Shown here in pieces: positions 52,284-60,879 of a DNA stretch of 64,000 nt. Numbering within the stretch: position 1 is the stretch's first letter; the number at the start of each line of letters is the position of its first letter. The position numbers and the translations under genes are program-made. The stretch is from Marivivens niveibacter (lineage in GTDB: Bacteria; Pseudomonadota; Alphaproteobacteria; Rhodobacterales; Rhodobacteraceae): assembly GCF_002150005.2 (NCBI RefSeq), contig NZ_MSPP01000005.1:124001-188000 (forward strand), written 5' to 3'. A model generated the notes under the pieces. The model was not told the origin of the DNA. It saw nothing but the letters and a program-made list of their open reading frames with translations, and did not search any database.

Positions 52284-53047
52284 CCCGTCACCACTACACC
52301 GCCATCCACAACCAGCGACTGGCCCGTGATCATACGGCTGGCGCTAGATGCCAAAAACAGCGTTGCTGCGACGATGTCTTCGGGTTTGAGGTGCTCCTTA
52401 AGGCACTGGCGTTCCAGATGATCTGCCAAAGCTTCGGGTGTGGCCCACATTTCCAATTGTTTGTCCGTCAGAACCCACCCAGGGGCGAGCGCGTTCACAC
52501 GGATCGCATCAGGGCCAAATTCGCGGGCCAAGCTGCGGGTCATGCCGTTGATCCCCGAATTGGCCGAGGTATACGCAGGATAGCCCGTGTTTCCCATCAT
52601 ATAGCTGATCGACGTGAAGTTGATGATCGACCCGCCGCCGCGCGATTGCATCATCGGAACGACCGACTGACAGGCAAAGAAATAGGCCTTTAGGTTGATC
52701 GATTGCGACCAATCCCAGAATTCTTCGGTAACCTCTAAAGTGGAATGACGCTGATCATTGGCTGCGTTGTTTACTAGCACATCAATCGGACCCAACTGGT
52801 CCTGCACATCCTGCATCGATTGTTTCAACGCGGGAATGTCGGTGATGTCGCATTGGATAAACAGGGGGCGGTTGCCCGTTTCCTGTTCCATCTGGTCAAC
52901 AAATTCATCCGCTGGCGAACGGCCAACGCAGCCGACTTTGGCACCCTGCTCCAAAAACCCTTTGGTCAGCGCCGCCCCGATGCCTGATGCACCGCCTGTG
53001 ATGTATACGGTTTTGCCCTGTAGGTCGTGGAAATTTGCGTCGATCAT
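52280..53047 (-). CDS. SDR dehydrogenase, probable galactose 1-dehydrogenase, with YxxxN
   Basis: This 255-residue short-chain dehydrogenase has TGGASGIGA (cofactor loop) and NNAAND. S146 and Y159 are at the usual 13-residue spacing, but the residue four after the Tyr, normally Lys, is Asn 163 (AYTSANSG). N-S-Y-K tetrad chemistry would therefore be altered unless another Lys substitutes. From context it should oxidise D-galactose to the lactone; it is the only dehydrogenase in the operon. The tail LFLASSASRMITGQSLVVDGGVVV is normal. The ATG shares a base with the dehydratase stop. Confidence 0.85.
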   Translation of the reverse strand: MIDANFHDLQGKTVYITGGASGIGAALTKGFLEQGAKVGCVGRSPADEFVDQMEQETGNRPLFIQCDITDIPALKQSMQDVQDQLGPIDVLVNNAANDQRHSTLEVTEEFWDWSQSINLKAYFFACQSVVPMMQSRGGGSIINFTSISYMMGNTGYPAYTSANSGINGMTRSLAREFGPDAIRVNALAPGWVLTDKQLEMWATPEALADHLERQCLKEHLKPEDIVAATLFLASSASRMITGQSLVVDGGVVVTG

Positions 53048-54762
53048 CAGTGGCTTTCCCTTGTAACTGGGCGCGTATCTTTGCCGACCAGGAAATCCAG
53101 ATCGGCGCCTTTGTCGGCCTGCAGAACATGGTCGATATACAGTTTTGCATAGCCGCGGGTGTAATGCGGATCATCCGGATGCCATGCGTCGCGGCGTGCC
53201 TGTAGTTCGGCGTCATCCACCAGCAACTCCAGAATGCCCTGCGATCCGCTGACTTTGATCCGGTCGCCCGTTTTGACCAAAGCCAACGTGCCGCCTGCCT
53301 GCGCTTCGGGTGATACGTGCAGTACCACCGTGCCAAAGGCCGTGCCAGACATCCGCGCGTCTGACACACGGATCATGTCGCGCACGCCTTGAGTGACCAA
53401 TTTGCGAGGGATTGGCATATTGCCGACTTCAGGCATGCCGGGGTACCCTTTGGGGCCGCAACCTTTGAGCACCAGAATGGTGTCAGGCGTGACGGGCAAA
53501 TCTTCGCGATCGATGTTGGCTTTTAAATCTTCGATGCTTTCGAACACATAGGCTTCGCCTTCGTGCTCTAGCAGACGTTCGGTCGCAGCCGAAGGTTTCA
53601 CGATCGCGCCGTTCGGTGCCAAATTGCCCCGCAAAACCATCAGGCCAGCGGCAGGTTTGACGGGATCATCATAGGATTTGATGACATCGCTGTTATAGCA
53701 TTCGGCACCTTCAGCATAGGCCGCGATATCGCCGCCCAGAACGGATTTCGCGCTGCGCAAATGACCTTTGTCCGCCAGTTCCTTTAGCACGACAGGCATG
53801 CCGCCCGCGTAACAGAAATCCTCCATCAAGTATTTGCCCGATGGCATGCAGTTGACCAGCAACGGGATTTCGCGGCCGATTTCGAAATCATCCAGCGATA
53901 GGTCAACGCCCACGCGCCCTGCCAGCGCCAATAGGTGAACCACCGCGTTGGTCGAACCGCCGACGGCGGCGTTCGCTAGAATAGCGTTCTCGAATGCCTC
54001 TTTGGTTAGAATGTCGGATGGTTTCAGGTCTTCCTCGACCATTTCGACGATGCGTTTGCCGGTTAGATGGGCCAGTGCCATGCGGCGGGCATCCACCGCG
54101 GGCAGCGCAGCGTTGGTTGGTAGTGACATGCCCATCGCTTCGACCAGCGACGCCATGGTGGATGCGGTGCCCATCGTCATACAGACGCCTTTGGAACGGC
54201 TCATCCCGCTTTCGGCGTTCATGAAATCCTGCAGCGTCATATCGCCTGCGCGCACTGCTTCGGAAAATTTCCAAACGTCGGTGCCAGAACCGATATCTTT
54301 GCCCTGCCATTTACCGTTCAGCATCGGGCCAGAGCTGACTACGATCGACGGCAGATCAACCGATGCCGCGCCCATCAGCTGCCCCGGAGTCGTCTTGTCA
54401 CAACCGCCCAGCAATACAACACCGTCGATCCCATAGGCACGAATGGATTCTTCGACGTCCATCGCCAGCAGGTTGCGAAACAGCATGGCCGTCGGTTTCA
54501 TTTGGGTTTCGCCCAGCGACATTACGGGGAATTCCACGGGGAAACCGCCTGCCTCCCAAACGCCGCGTTTGACGCCTTCGGCTAGATCGCGCAGACCACT
54601 GTTACAGGGCGTCAGTTCAGACCATGTGTTACAAATCCCGATGATCGGACGGCCATCGAACACGTCATCGGGAAATCCCTGATTTTTCATCCAGCTACGA
54701 TGGATAAATCCGTCTTTATCCAGCTTTCCGTACCATGCGCGGCTGCGCCGATCCTTCGTCAT
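53047..54762 (-). CDS. IlvD/Edd-family sugar-acid dehydratase, probable galactonate dehydratase
   Basis: The 571-residue enzyme belongs to the pentonate/hexonate branch of the IlvD/Edd family, which uses an Fe-S cluster and Mg: GICNTWSELTPCNSGL (cluster Cys), LLGGCDKTTPGQLMGAAS (cluster Cys), CMTMGTASTMA. It most likely converts galactonate to 2-dehydro-3-deoxygalactonate, replacing the enolase-type DgoD of E. coli; isoleucine-pathway dihydroxyacid dehydratase is unlikely here. The ATG at 54762 begins MTKDRRSRAWYG. It overlaps the alpha-galactosidase stop by four bases. Confidence 0.9.
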   Translation of the reverse strand: MTKDRRSRAWYGKLDKDGFIHRSWMKNQGFPDDVFDGRPIIGICNTWSELTPCNSGLRDLAEGVKRGVWEAGGFPVEFPVMSLGETQMKPTAMLFRNLLAMDVEESIRAYGIDGVVLLGGCDKTTPGQLMGAASVDLPSIVVSSGPMLNGKWQGKDIGSGTDVWKFSEAVRAGDMTLQDFMNAESGMSRSKGVCMTMGTASTMASLVEAMGMSLPTNAALPAVDARRMALAHLTGKRIVEMVEEDLKPSDILTKEAFENAILANAAVGGSTNAVVHLLALAGRVGVDLSLDDFEIGREIPLLVNCMPSGKYLMEDFCYAGGMPVVLKELADKGHLRSAKSVLGGDIAAYAEGAECYNSDVIKSYDDPVKPAAGLMVLRGNLAPNGAIVKPSAATERLLEHEGEAYVFESIEDLKANIDREDLPVTPDTILVLKGCGPKGYPGMPEVGNMPIPRKLVTQGVRDMIRVSDARMSGTAFGTVVLHVSPEAQAGGTLALVKTGDRIKVSGSQGILELLVDDAELQARRDAWHPDDPHYTRGYAKLYIDHVLQADKGADLDFLVGKDTRPVTRESH

Positions 54763-56831
54763 AGTCTTTGTCCTTTGATCACCCACATATGCAGTGGGAA
54801 AGACCAAGGCAGCGTGATGCCTCGGGCCATCAATGCCTGCCCACTCAGGGTCAGGTCACGTGTTTTCAATGCAGGGTTGCCGCGCGACAGCCCGACGGTA
54901 TCGTCGCGGTTCACCAGTGTGATGCGGTACGTTGCGCTGGGGTCCAAACGCGTCAAACGAATGGGGCGCGGCAGAATTTGACGGCTGGTGTCAGCCAGTC
55001 CCGCAAAGACAACGAACTGATCACCATCCGCCGACAATTGCTGTTCCGCGATGACCGATGGGTCCGCACTATCCAGCCGCAGGATGTCAGCGGTCTTCAT
55101 CCAATCGCGGTTTGATTTCCACCACGCGGTAACATCGCGCAAGACCGCCGTTTCATCGTCCGTTAATTCGCGGGGGTCCATTTCGAAACCCATGTGCCGC
55201 TGCGCGGCGACCCACGCCCGCATACGAATATCAATCACGCGGCCCGACGTGTGGCAGTGACGCGGCCCAACGTGGCTGCCGGTTACGGCCATCGGTAAAA
55301 ATAGCGCCGCATTGTGCTGGATCCGCAGCCGTTCCAATGCGTCGTTACTATCCGATAGCCAAACCCGCTGGGTCAGCGACAAAGCCCCGAAATCAATTCG
55401 GCCCCCGCCCGAAGAACAGGATTCTATTTCCGTGTTCGGAAAATCTGTACGCAAGCGGCTTAGCAGGTCATAGTACCCCAATGCTTGCGCAGCATCAGGC
55501 ATCGGTAGAACGCGGTTATGATCCCATTTGATATAGTCGATATCGTATGCCGACAGGACAGCGGAAATGCGTTCATACAGGTAATCGCGGACCTGCAGGT
55601 TTGCCATGTCCAGCACCATTTGCTGACGGCCTAGAACTTGATCCGCCGCACCCAAGGCCCATTCAGGATGCGCGCGATACAGATCGCTATCTGGATTCAC
55701 CATTTCAGGTTCGAACCAGATTCCAAACGTCATGCCCAGCCCGTGAACATAGTCGATCAGCGGGCCCAGCCCATCGGGGTATTTACGTTCGTCGATCTCC
55801 CAATCTCCCAATGACGACGTATCGTCATCGCGGCGCCCAAACCATCCGTCATCCAGAACAAACCGTTCCGCCCCCAGCGCTGCCGCGCGGTCTGCAATCG
55901 CTGTAAGGTCGTTCAGTTTGTGATCGAAATAAATCGCTTCCCAACAGTTGTAGTGTACTGGGCGCGGCCGATCGGGGTGGGGCCAAACAACGATGCGGTC
56001 ACGCAAATGGTGTTGATATGCAACGGCGCAACCGTTCAGACCCTGGTCCGAATGCACGGCGTATAGCGGCGCGGTTTCAAAATGCGTGCCCGCAGTTAGC
56101 TGCGTTCCAGCGGCACGACCAAATTGGATCTGACGGCGTCCATCGGGCAATTCTTCGGCGATCATACGATGCCCGCCCGACCATCCGTAATGAAATGCCT
56201 GTACTGAACCAGCGGTGTTTGTCGCGCCGCGTTCGGGCACGATCAGTGCAGGGAAATGTTCGTGCCCTGTGCGGCCCGTCAGGTTTTCGCGCATGTGAAT
56301 ACCCGCGGCCCAAGGCGTACGAACCTGTTGGAATTCGCCAATCCAGCGCCCCGCGAAATCGATCATGTCATCGGCGAAATGCGATGCGGGGAAAACGGGC
56401 GCCGATAGGTAATGCACCCGAATTGGCGTGTTGGAATCCAAACGTGCCTTTGCCGTCAGTACCGATGTTTCTGCATCAATGCAGAAATCAGCCACATAGG
56501 TCAGGTCGTTCGCTTCGTCCACTGCTGTCACGGACAAACCGTTGCCCTGCGCGACCTCGGTCAATGTAAATCGCGGACGGATTGGAGTGCCGTCGTGCGC
56601 CGCAATGGACATTCCGGGCTGACCAGGGAAGGTGCGCGAAGCCTCGGGGCAGATCGAAAGATCGGCGTTTTCATCGATCATGCCGCCTGTGACATCCGCA
56701 ATGCCAGCTTCGATCAGGTTGTCGCCATCCGCGATTGCTGCGCCCCAGTAGGCTACAAACGGCAGACGGTCATTGATCGACGCAAGGATCAGCGACCGCC
56801 CGCCAGCGGATAAAATCCAGTGGCGGATCAT
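54759..56831 (-). CDS. GH36 alpha-galactosidase
   Basis: The 690-residue cytoplasmic enzyme removes alpha-linked galactose, for example from raffinose-type sugars or galactosylglycerols. The nucleophile Asp is in DYIKWDHNR; the acid/base Asp lies in VWLSDSNDALERL. Other GH36 marks are WEAIYFDHKL, FVLDDGWFG and GIWFEPEMVN. The start at 56831 gives a four-base ATGA overlap with the permease upstream; the frame extends further but only inside that gene. Both alpha- and beta-galactosidases are thus in one operon. Confidence 0.93.
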   Translation of the reverse strand: MIRHWILSAGGRSLILASINDRLPFVAYWGAAIADGDNLIEAGIADVTGGMIDENADLSICPEASRTFPGQPGMSIAAHDGTPIRPRFTLTEVAQGNGLSVTAVDEANDLTYVADFCIDAETSVLTAKARLDSNTPIRVHYLSAPVFPASHFADDMIDFAGRWIGEFQQVRTPWAAGIHMRENLTGRTGHEHFPALIVPERGATNTAGSVQAFHYGWSGGHRMIAEELPDGRRQIQFGRAAGTQLTAGTHFETAPLYAVHSDQGLNGCAVAYQHHLRDRIVVWPHPDRPRPVHYNCWEAIYFDHKLNDLTAIADRAAALGAERFVLDDGWFGRRDDDTSSLGDWEIDERKYPDGLGPLIDYVHGLGMTFGIWFEPEMVNPDSDLYRAHPEWALGAADQVLGRQQMVLDMANLQVRDYLYERISAVLSAYDIDYIKWDHNRVLPMPDAAQALGYYDLLSRLRTDFPNTEIESCSSGGGRIDFGALSLTQRVWLSDSNDALERLRIQHNAALFLPMAVTGSHVGPRHCHTSGRVIDIRMRAWVAAQRHMGFEMDPRELTDDETAVLRDVTAWWKSNRDWMKTADILRLDSADPSVIAEQQLSADGDQFVVFAGLADTSRQILPRPIRLTRLDPSATYRITLVNRDDTVGLSRGNPALKTRDLTLSGQALMARGITLPWSFPLHMWVIKGQRL

Positions 56832-57676
56832 TTCACCGCCCCTAAGGTCAGACCTGCGATGAAATGGCGCTGCATCAGGAAAAACACCGCTACAGGTGGC
56901 AACGCGGCGACGATGCTGCCCGCGCTCATCAGGTGATAGGCCGCGCGGTATTGCGCGTTGAAACTGGTGATGCCTGCTGTCACGGGTTGGCTTTCCGCAC
57001 CTTGGGTCAAAACCACAGCCCAGAAGTAGTCGTTCCAGATAAAGGTAAAGATCAACACAGACAGCGCAGCAATCGCGGGTTTCATCAGCGGCAGAACGAT
57101 GAACCAGAATATGCGCCATTCTGCGATGCCTTCGACGCGGGCGGCTTCGATCAGTTCATAGGGCAGCGCGCGGATAAAGTTGCGCATGAACAGCGTACAG
57201 AACCCCGTTTGGAATGCCACATGGAACAGGACCAGACCAAGTTTTGTGTTGTATAGCCCCATGTCGATCGTCAGGTCGCGTACCGGCACCATCAGAATTT
57301 GGAACGGTACGAAATTGCCCGCGATGAACATGAAAAAGATAAACAGGTTGCCGCGGAATTTATAAATCCCCAGCGCGAAACCAGACATACAGGACAAGGC
57401 CACCGCCCCGATCACCGTTGGGATCGTGATGAACACAGAATTCAACAAATAGCGTGGCATGTCCGATTCAAAAAATACGCGGCTATAGTTGGTTACGCCT
57501 TCGAACGATGATGGCATGCCCCAGTAATTGCCGCTGGTGAAATCGACATCCGGTTTGATTGAAAACACAGCAACAGCGATCAACGGCAGCAGCCACATGA
57601 TCAGCACCAAAGGCACCAATCCCTGATACGTCACCTGCCAAGCACGAGAGGATTTTTCGATAGGACGCGGGAACAT
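56828..57676 (-). CDS. Sugar ABC transporter permease (MalG type)
   Basis: The 282-residue carbohydrate-uptake family 1 permease has six helices, the first being GLVPLVLIMWLLPLIAVAVFSI. The EAA loop reads YELIEAARVEGIAEWRIFWFIVLPLMKPA, where the ATPase docks. It starts MFPRPIEKSSRAW at 57676, sharing one base with the preceding permease stop (TAATG). It partners the MalF-type permease, the binding protein and the ATPase encoded at 60.9 kb. Confidence 0.93.
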   Translation of the reverse strand: MFPRPIEKSSRAWQVTYQGLVPLVLIMWLLPLIAVAVFSIKPDVDFTSGNYWGMPSSFEGVTNYSRVFFESDMPRYLLNSVFITIPTVIGAVALSCMSGFALGIYKFRGNLFIFFMFIAGNFVPFQILMVPVRDLTIDMGLYNTKLGLVLFHVAFQTGFCTLFMRNFIRALPYELIEAARVEGIAEWRIFWFIVLPLMKPAIAALSVLIFTFIWNDYFWAVVLTQGAESQPVTAGITSFNAQYRAAYHLMSAGSIVAALPPVAVFFLMQRHFIAGLTLGAVK

Positions 57677-58587
57677 TAGCGCGCTCCTTTTTCGTCTTGG
57701 TACATCGACCATAGGAAGTAGGCGATGAAACACAGCATAATCAGGAACAGGACAACGGCGATTGCAGCGCCATATCCCATGCGGAACCCGTATTCAGACA
57801 ACGCTTTTTCGAACATGTAGAACGATAGGACGCGGCTGGTGCCGAACGGGCCGCCATTGGTCATGATCGAGATCAAATCGAACGACCGCAGCGCGCCGAT
57901 GATCGTCACAACAAACGCGATAAATGTCGCTGGCCGTAGCTGAGGCAAGATCACATACCACAGCATTTTGGGGCCTTTTGCGCCGTCCAAACGGGCGGCT
58001 TCGACCTGTTCGGGATCTACAGCGTTCAGGCCGGTTAAATACAGGATCATGCAATATGCGGTCTGCGGCCATAGGCCCGCCGCGATAATGCCATAGGTCA
58101 CCAGTTTCGGGTCGCCCAACACGTTGACCGCATCAAATCCGAACCCCGTCAGGATTTTGTTCAACAGACCGAATGACGGATCATAAAACCAAGTGAACAC
58201 CAGACCCACAACGACCTGAGAAATCACGAAAGGAAAGAAAAACAAAGATTTATACAGGCGAATGCCTACAACATTCTGGTTCAGGAACAGCGCGATCATC
58301 AGGCCCGCAGGGATCGCGAGCAGATATAGCGCCAGCCATTTCATGTTGTTCCACAACGACACTTCGAACGCGCGGTCGGTCCATAGCTCTTCGTAGTTGG
58401 CCATACCGATATAGCGCGGTTCGCCCAGACCGTCCCAACGATAGAACGAAATTTGGAAACTCTCGGCGATCGGGAAAATGACGTAGACTAGGAAAAACAA
58501 AACCGCAGGCAGCAGGAACAACAGCGGGGTCACCGTCAAACGGTTCCGCCGGAGCCAGCTGGTCTGGTCGTTGATGGCTTGGGACAT
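57676..58587 (-). CDS. Sugar ABC transporter permease (MalF/LacF type)
   Basis: The 303-residue permease has six helices; TPLLFLLPAVLFFLVYVIFPI is the first. The EAA loop is VDPEQVEAARLDGAKGPKMLWYVILPQLRP. The start at 58587 (MSQAINDQTSW) is preferred because the longer frame to 58638 runs through the hairpin after the binding-protein gene. It forms the heterodimeric channel with the MalG-type protein. Confidence 0.93.
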   Translation of the reverse strand: MSQAINDQTSWLRRNRLTVTPLLFLLPAVLFFLVYVIFPIAESFQISFYRWDGLGEPRYIGMANYEELWTDRAFEVSLWNNMKWLALYLLAIPAGLMIALFLNQNVVGIRLYKSLFFFPFVISQVVVGLVFTWFYDPSFGLLNKILTGFGFDAVNVLGDPKLVTYGIIAAGLWPQTAYCMILYLTGLNAVDPEQVEAARLDGAKGPKMLWYVILPQLRPATFIAFVVTIIGALRSFDLISIMTNGGPFGTSRVLSFYMFEKALSEYGFRMGYGAAIAVVLFLIMLCFIAYFLWSMYQDEKGAR

Positions 58588-58629
58588 GATTTGGCCTCTT
58601 GTAGGTGGCACCCGAAATCGGGCGCGAAA

Positions 58630-58655
58630 GCCAGGCAAGGATCCCCCCGCCTGGC
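58630..58655 (-). terminator. Hairpin between the binding-protein and permease genes
   Basis: GCCAGGC and GCCTGGC arms (7 base pairs) enclose a 12-base loop, followed on the minus strand by TTTCGC. As in phnD-phnE1, a stem after the binding-protein gene probably protects its mRNA or causes partial termination so that more binding protein than permease is made. Confidence 0.55.
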
Positions 58656-58680
58656 CAGCGTTTCAAAAACAGTTGATGGG

Positions 58681-59934
58681 TTACTGTTCGTTGATACGCT
58701 TGCGCGTGGATTCCATGCGGTTCAGGATGTCATCCAGATTGTCTGGGAACACCATGAACTCCTGGAAACCTTCCATAGCGACGGATGCCATTTCCGCAGG
58801 TGCATCACGGTCAAAGAACTGCGCGATACCGCCCGGCGCGTTCGACGACAGCATTGCGAAACCTTGGTTCAGCATTTCGTCATCATCCACTGACGAATTC
58901 GAGTTTACAGGCAACTGACCCAGCGCATCACCTGCGTTGATTTTGGTCTGGTTGTCTGCCGACACAACAAAGCGCAGGAATTCACGTGCGGCTTCTTTGT
59001 TTTGTGCGCCCGAAGGGATGTGGAAGGTATCGGTTGGGGCATCTTCAGCCAGCGCGATACCATCGGTGATGGTTGGGAACTGGTAGAAATCCAACTGATC
59101 GGTGTTTAGACCTGCTTCGCGTAGTGGTGCGACAGCAAAGTTGCCCATCAGGTATGCGGCTGCTTCGCCGTTGACCATGAATGGCAGGGCTTCTTGCCAG
59201 CTGTAGGACTGGTGGTTGTCCACAAACGCGCCCATGTCGATCAGCTCGCGCCAGTTTGCGAATGTTTGACGCACGCGTTCGTCGGTCCATTCGATTTCGC
59301 CCGAAGTCAGCTGCATGTGGAAATCATAGCCGTTGGTGCGCATGTTCAGGTAGTCAAACCAGCCGCCAGCGGTCCACAGGTATTTGGTGCCGATGGTGAA
59401 ACATTTCACGCCGTTGTCCAGCAGGGTCTGGCAGTTCGATTTGAATGTTTCCCAATCGGTTGGCTCTTCCAAACCATACTGGTTGTAGATGTCTTCGCGG
59501 TAGTAAACGCCCCACTGGTAGTAGGTGTAAGGCACGCCCCACTGCGCACCGTCCAGCGTCATCGCGCCTTTGGTCGATGCCAGCGCGTCCGCGATTTCAG
59601 GTTCGGCCCACAGATCGCTGATGTCTTCGAACAGACCTGCGTCCACATAGGGGCGCATACGGTTCGCTGCGTACCAGTTCGCAACGTCTGGCGCGTCTGC
59701 CGTCAGGAAATTGCGGATCTGCGTTTTATAGGCTTCGCGGTCGATGATGGTCAGTTCGATGTCCAGATCAGGGTGCATCGCGCCGAAATCAGCAACCATG
59801 CCCTCCATCACTGCGCGCGGAGCAGGGTTCGACATGTCCGAAAAAATACGCAGTTCGCCAGACAGCTCTGCCTGAGCCGCCGACGCACCAAGTGTCAGCG
59901 CAAGCACCGCTGCGGTGCTTTTCCATAGTTTCAT
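58681..59934 (-). CDS. Sugar-binding protein of a galactoside ABC transporter
   Basis: The 417-residue periplasmic family 1 binding protein has a signal peptide (LWKSTAAVLALTLGASAAQA) and a two-lobed fold: ELRIFSDMSNPAPRAVMEGM, GAQWGVPYTYYQWGVYYR and FMVNGEAAAYLMGNFAV (the usual motif near the sugar). GGGAGG precedes the ATG by seven bases, a strong site. It is the first gene of the ten-gene operon, directly behind the IclR-type operator. The ligand is probably a galactoside, judged from the downstream enzymes. Confidence 0.93.
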   Translation of the reverse strand: MKLWKSTAAVLALTLGASAAQAELSGELRIFSDMSNPAPRAVMEGMVADFGAMHPDLDIELTIIDREAYKTQIRNFLTADAPDVANWYAANRMRPYVDAGLFEDISDLWAEPEIADALASTKGAMTLDGAQWGVPYTYYQWGVYYREDIYNQYGLEEPTDWETFKSNCQTLLDNGVKCFTIGTKYLWTAGGWFDYLNMRTNGYDFHMQLTSGEIEWTDERVRQTFANWRELIDMGAFVDNHQSYSWQEALPFMVNGEAAAYLMGNFAVAPLREAGLNTDQLDFYQFPTITDGIALAEDAPTDTFHIPSGAQNKEAAREFLRFVVSADNQTKINAGDALGQLPVNSNSSVDDDEMLNQGFAMLSSNAPGGIAQFFDRDAPAEMASVAMEGFQEFMVFPDNLDDILNRMESTRKRINEQ

Positions 59935-59975
59935 TTTTTTCCTCCCATTGACGGTCCCGTTTAAGTTTCACATAG

Positions 59976-60029
59976 TGGAACCGTTTTCCAACTATTGAAA
60001 TCATGAACGATTCGCGCTAACCCTGTCAA
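59976..60029 (-). promoter_or_regulatory. Galactoside operon promoter with IclR-type operator
   Basis: On the minus strand TTGACA (60029-60024) and CATGAT (60005-60000) are separated by 18 bases. TGGAA-N5-TTCCA (59976-59990), the core of the E. coli IclR consensus, follows the -10 directly. A wider arm TTTCA-N...TGAAA extends the symmetry to 59966-60000. An operator over the transcription start fits repression by the divergent IclR gene. Confidence 0.65.
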
Positions 60030-60080
60030 CATCTTCGTGACGGCAAGGAGGACGCCGATACGAAAGATCAGGAGGAGCAG

Positions 60081-60866
60081 ATGGCGACATCACCAAACAA
60101 AAACAGCGATGGAACTGTGGGTAAGGCATTGGAAGTGCTGGACCAAATCGCCAATTTTGGGCGGCCTGTTCGTTTCACTGAAATTCTGGAACAGTCCGAC
60201 CATCCAAAGGCAACTTTGTATCGATTGATCCAAACGCTGACGAATTTAGGGATGCTTTCCTATGACCAAGCAGCTCAGACTTATTCGTTGGGCCTTCGAC
60301 TGGTGCGCCTTGCTCATTCCGCATGGAGACAAAGTTCAATCGCCCCCATCGCCCGCCCCTATCTAGATGCACTGTCGGAAAAGGTAGGCGAAACCATCCA
60401 CCTTGCACAGCTTGATCGCGGTCAGGTTCTATATGTCGACAAACGCAATGCGGCGCGTCCGATTGAAATGTTTTCGCAGGCAGGCAAAATCGGCCCCGGC
60501 TATTGCACAGGCGTGGGCAAGGCGATCATGGCCTACCTGCCGCCAATAGAACAGGACGACGCCCTACAGCGTCAGGCCTATTTCAAACATACCGAACATA
60601 CGCTGATCACGCCGGACGCGCTGCGCGCAGATTTCGATACGATCCGCGCCCAAGGCGTCGCCTTTGACCGCGAAGAACACGAAGAAGGCATCGTTTGCAT
60701 CGCCGCTCCGATCATCCTGTCTACGGGCAAAGTGATCGGTGCCATTTCGATCACGACGTCGACCCAACGTAACACTTTAGACGGATTGGGGGCGTTTCAG
60801 AACGACCTCATCCACACAGCAACCCAAATCGCATCTGCCGCTGAATCGTGGCAGTTCCCCAGCTAA
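60081..60866 (+). CDS. IclR-family regulator of the galactoside operon
   Basis: The 261-residue regulator has an N-terminal winged helix (VGKALEVLDQIANFGRPVRFTEILEQSDHPKATLYRLIQTL) and an IclR effector domain (about 85-250: GETIHLAQLDRGQVLYVDKR, GYCTGVGKAIMAYLP, GIVCIAAPIILSTGKVIGAISI). AGGAGGAGCAG precedes the ATG. It is divergent from the binding-protein gene and followed after 13 bases by the ATPase gene, so it is probably co-transcribed with it and represses both directions until galactose or a derivative binds. Confidence 0.92.
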   Translation: MATSPNKNSDGTVGKALEVLDQIANFGRPVRFTEILEQSDHPKATLYRLIQTLTNLGMLSYDQAAQTYSLGLRLVRLAHSAWRQSSIAPIARPYLDALSEKVGETIHLAQLDRGQVLYVDKRNAARPIEMFSQAGKIGPGYCTGVGKAIMAYLPPIEQDDALQRQAYFKHTEHTLITPDALRADFDTIRAQGVAFDREEHEEGIVCIAAPIILSTGKVIGAISITTSTQRNTLDGLGAFQNDLIHTATQIASAAESWQFPS

Positions 60867-60879
60867 AAGGAGCGCACCC

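Noticed and set aside
56832-57119. N-terminal extension of the alpha-galactosidase frame
   Set aside because: The extra 96 codons lie wholly inside the upstream permease gene in another frame and do not resemble GH36; ATG 56831 with ATGA overlap is the start.
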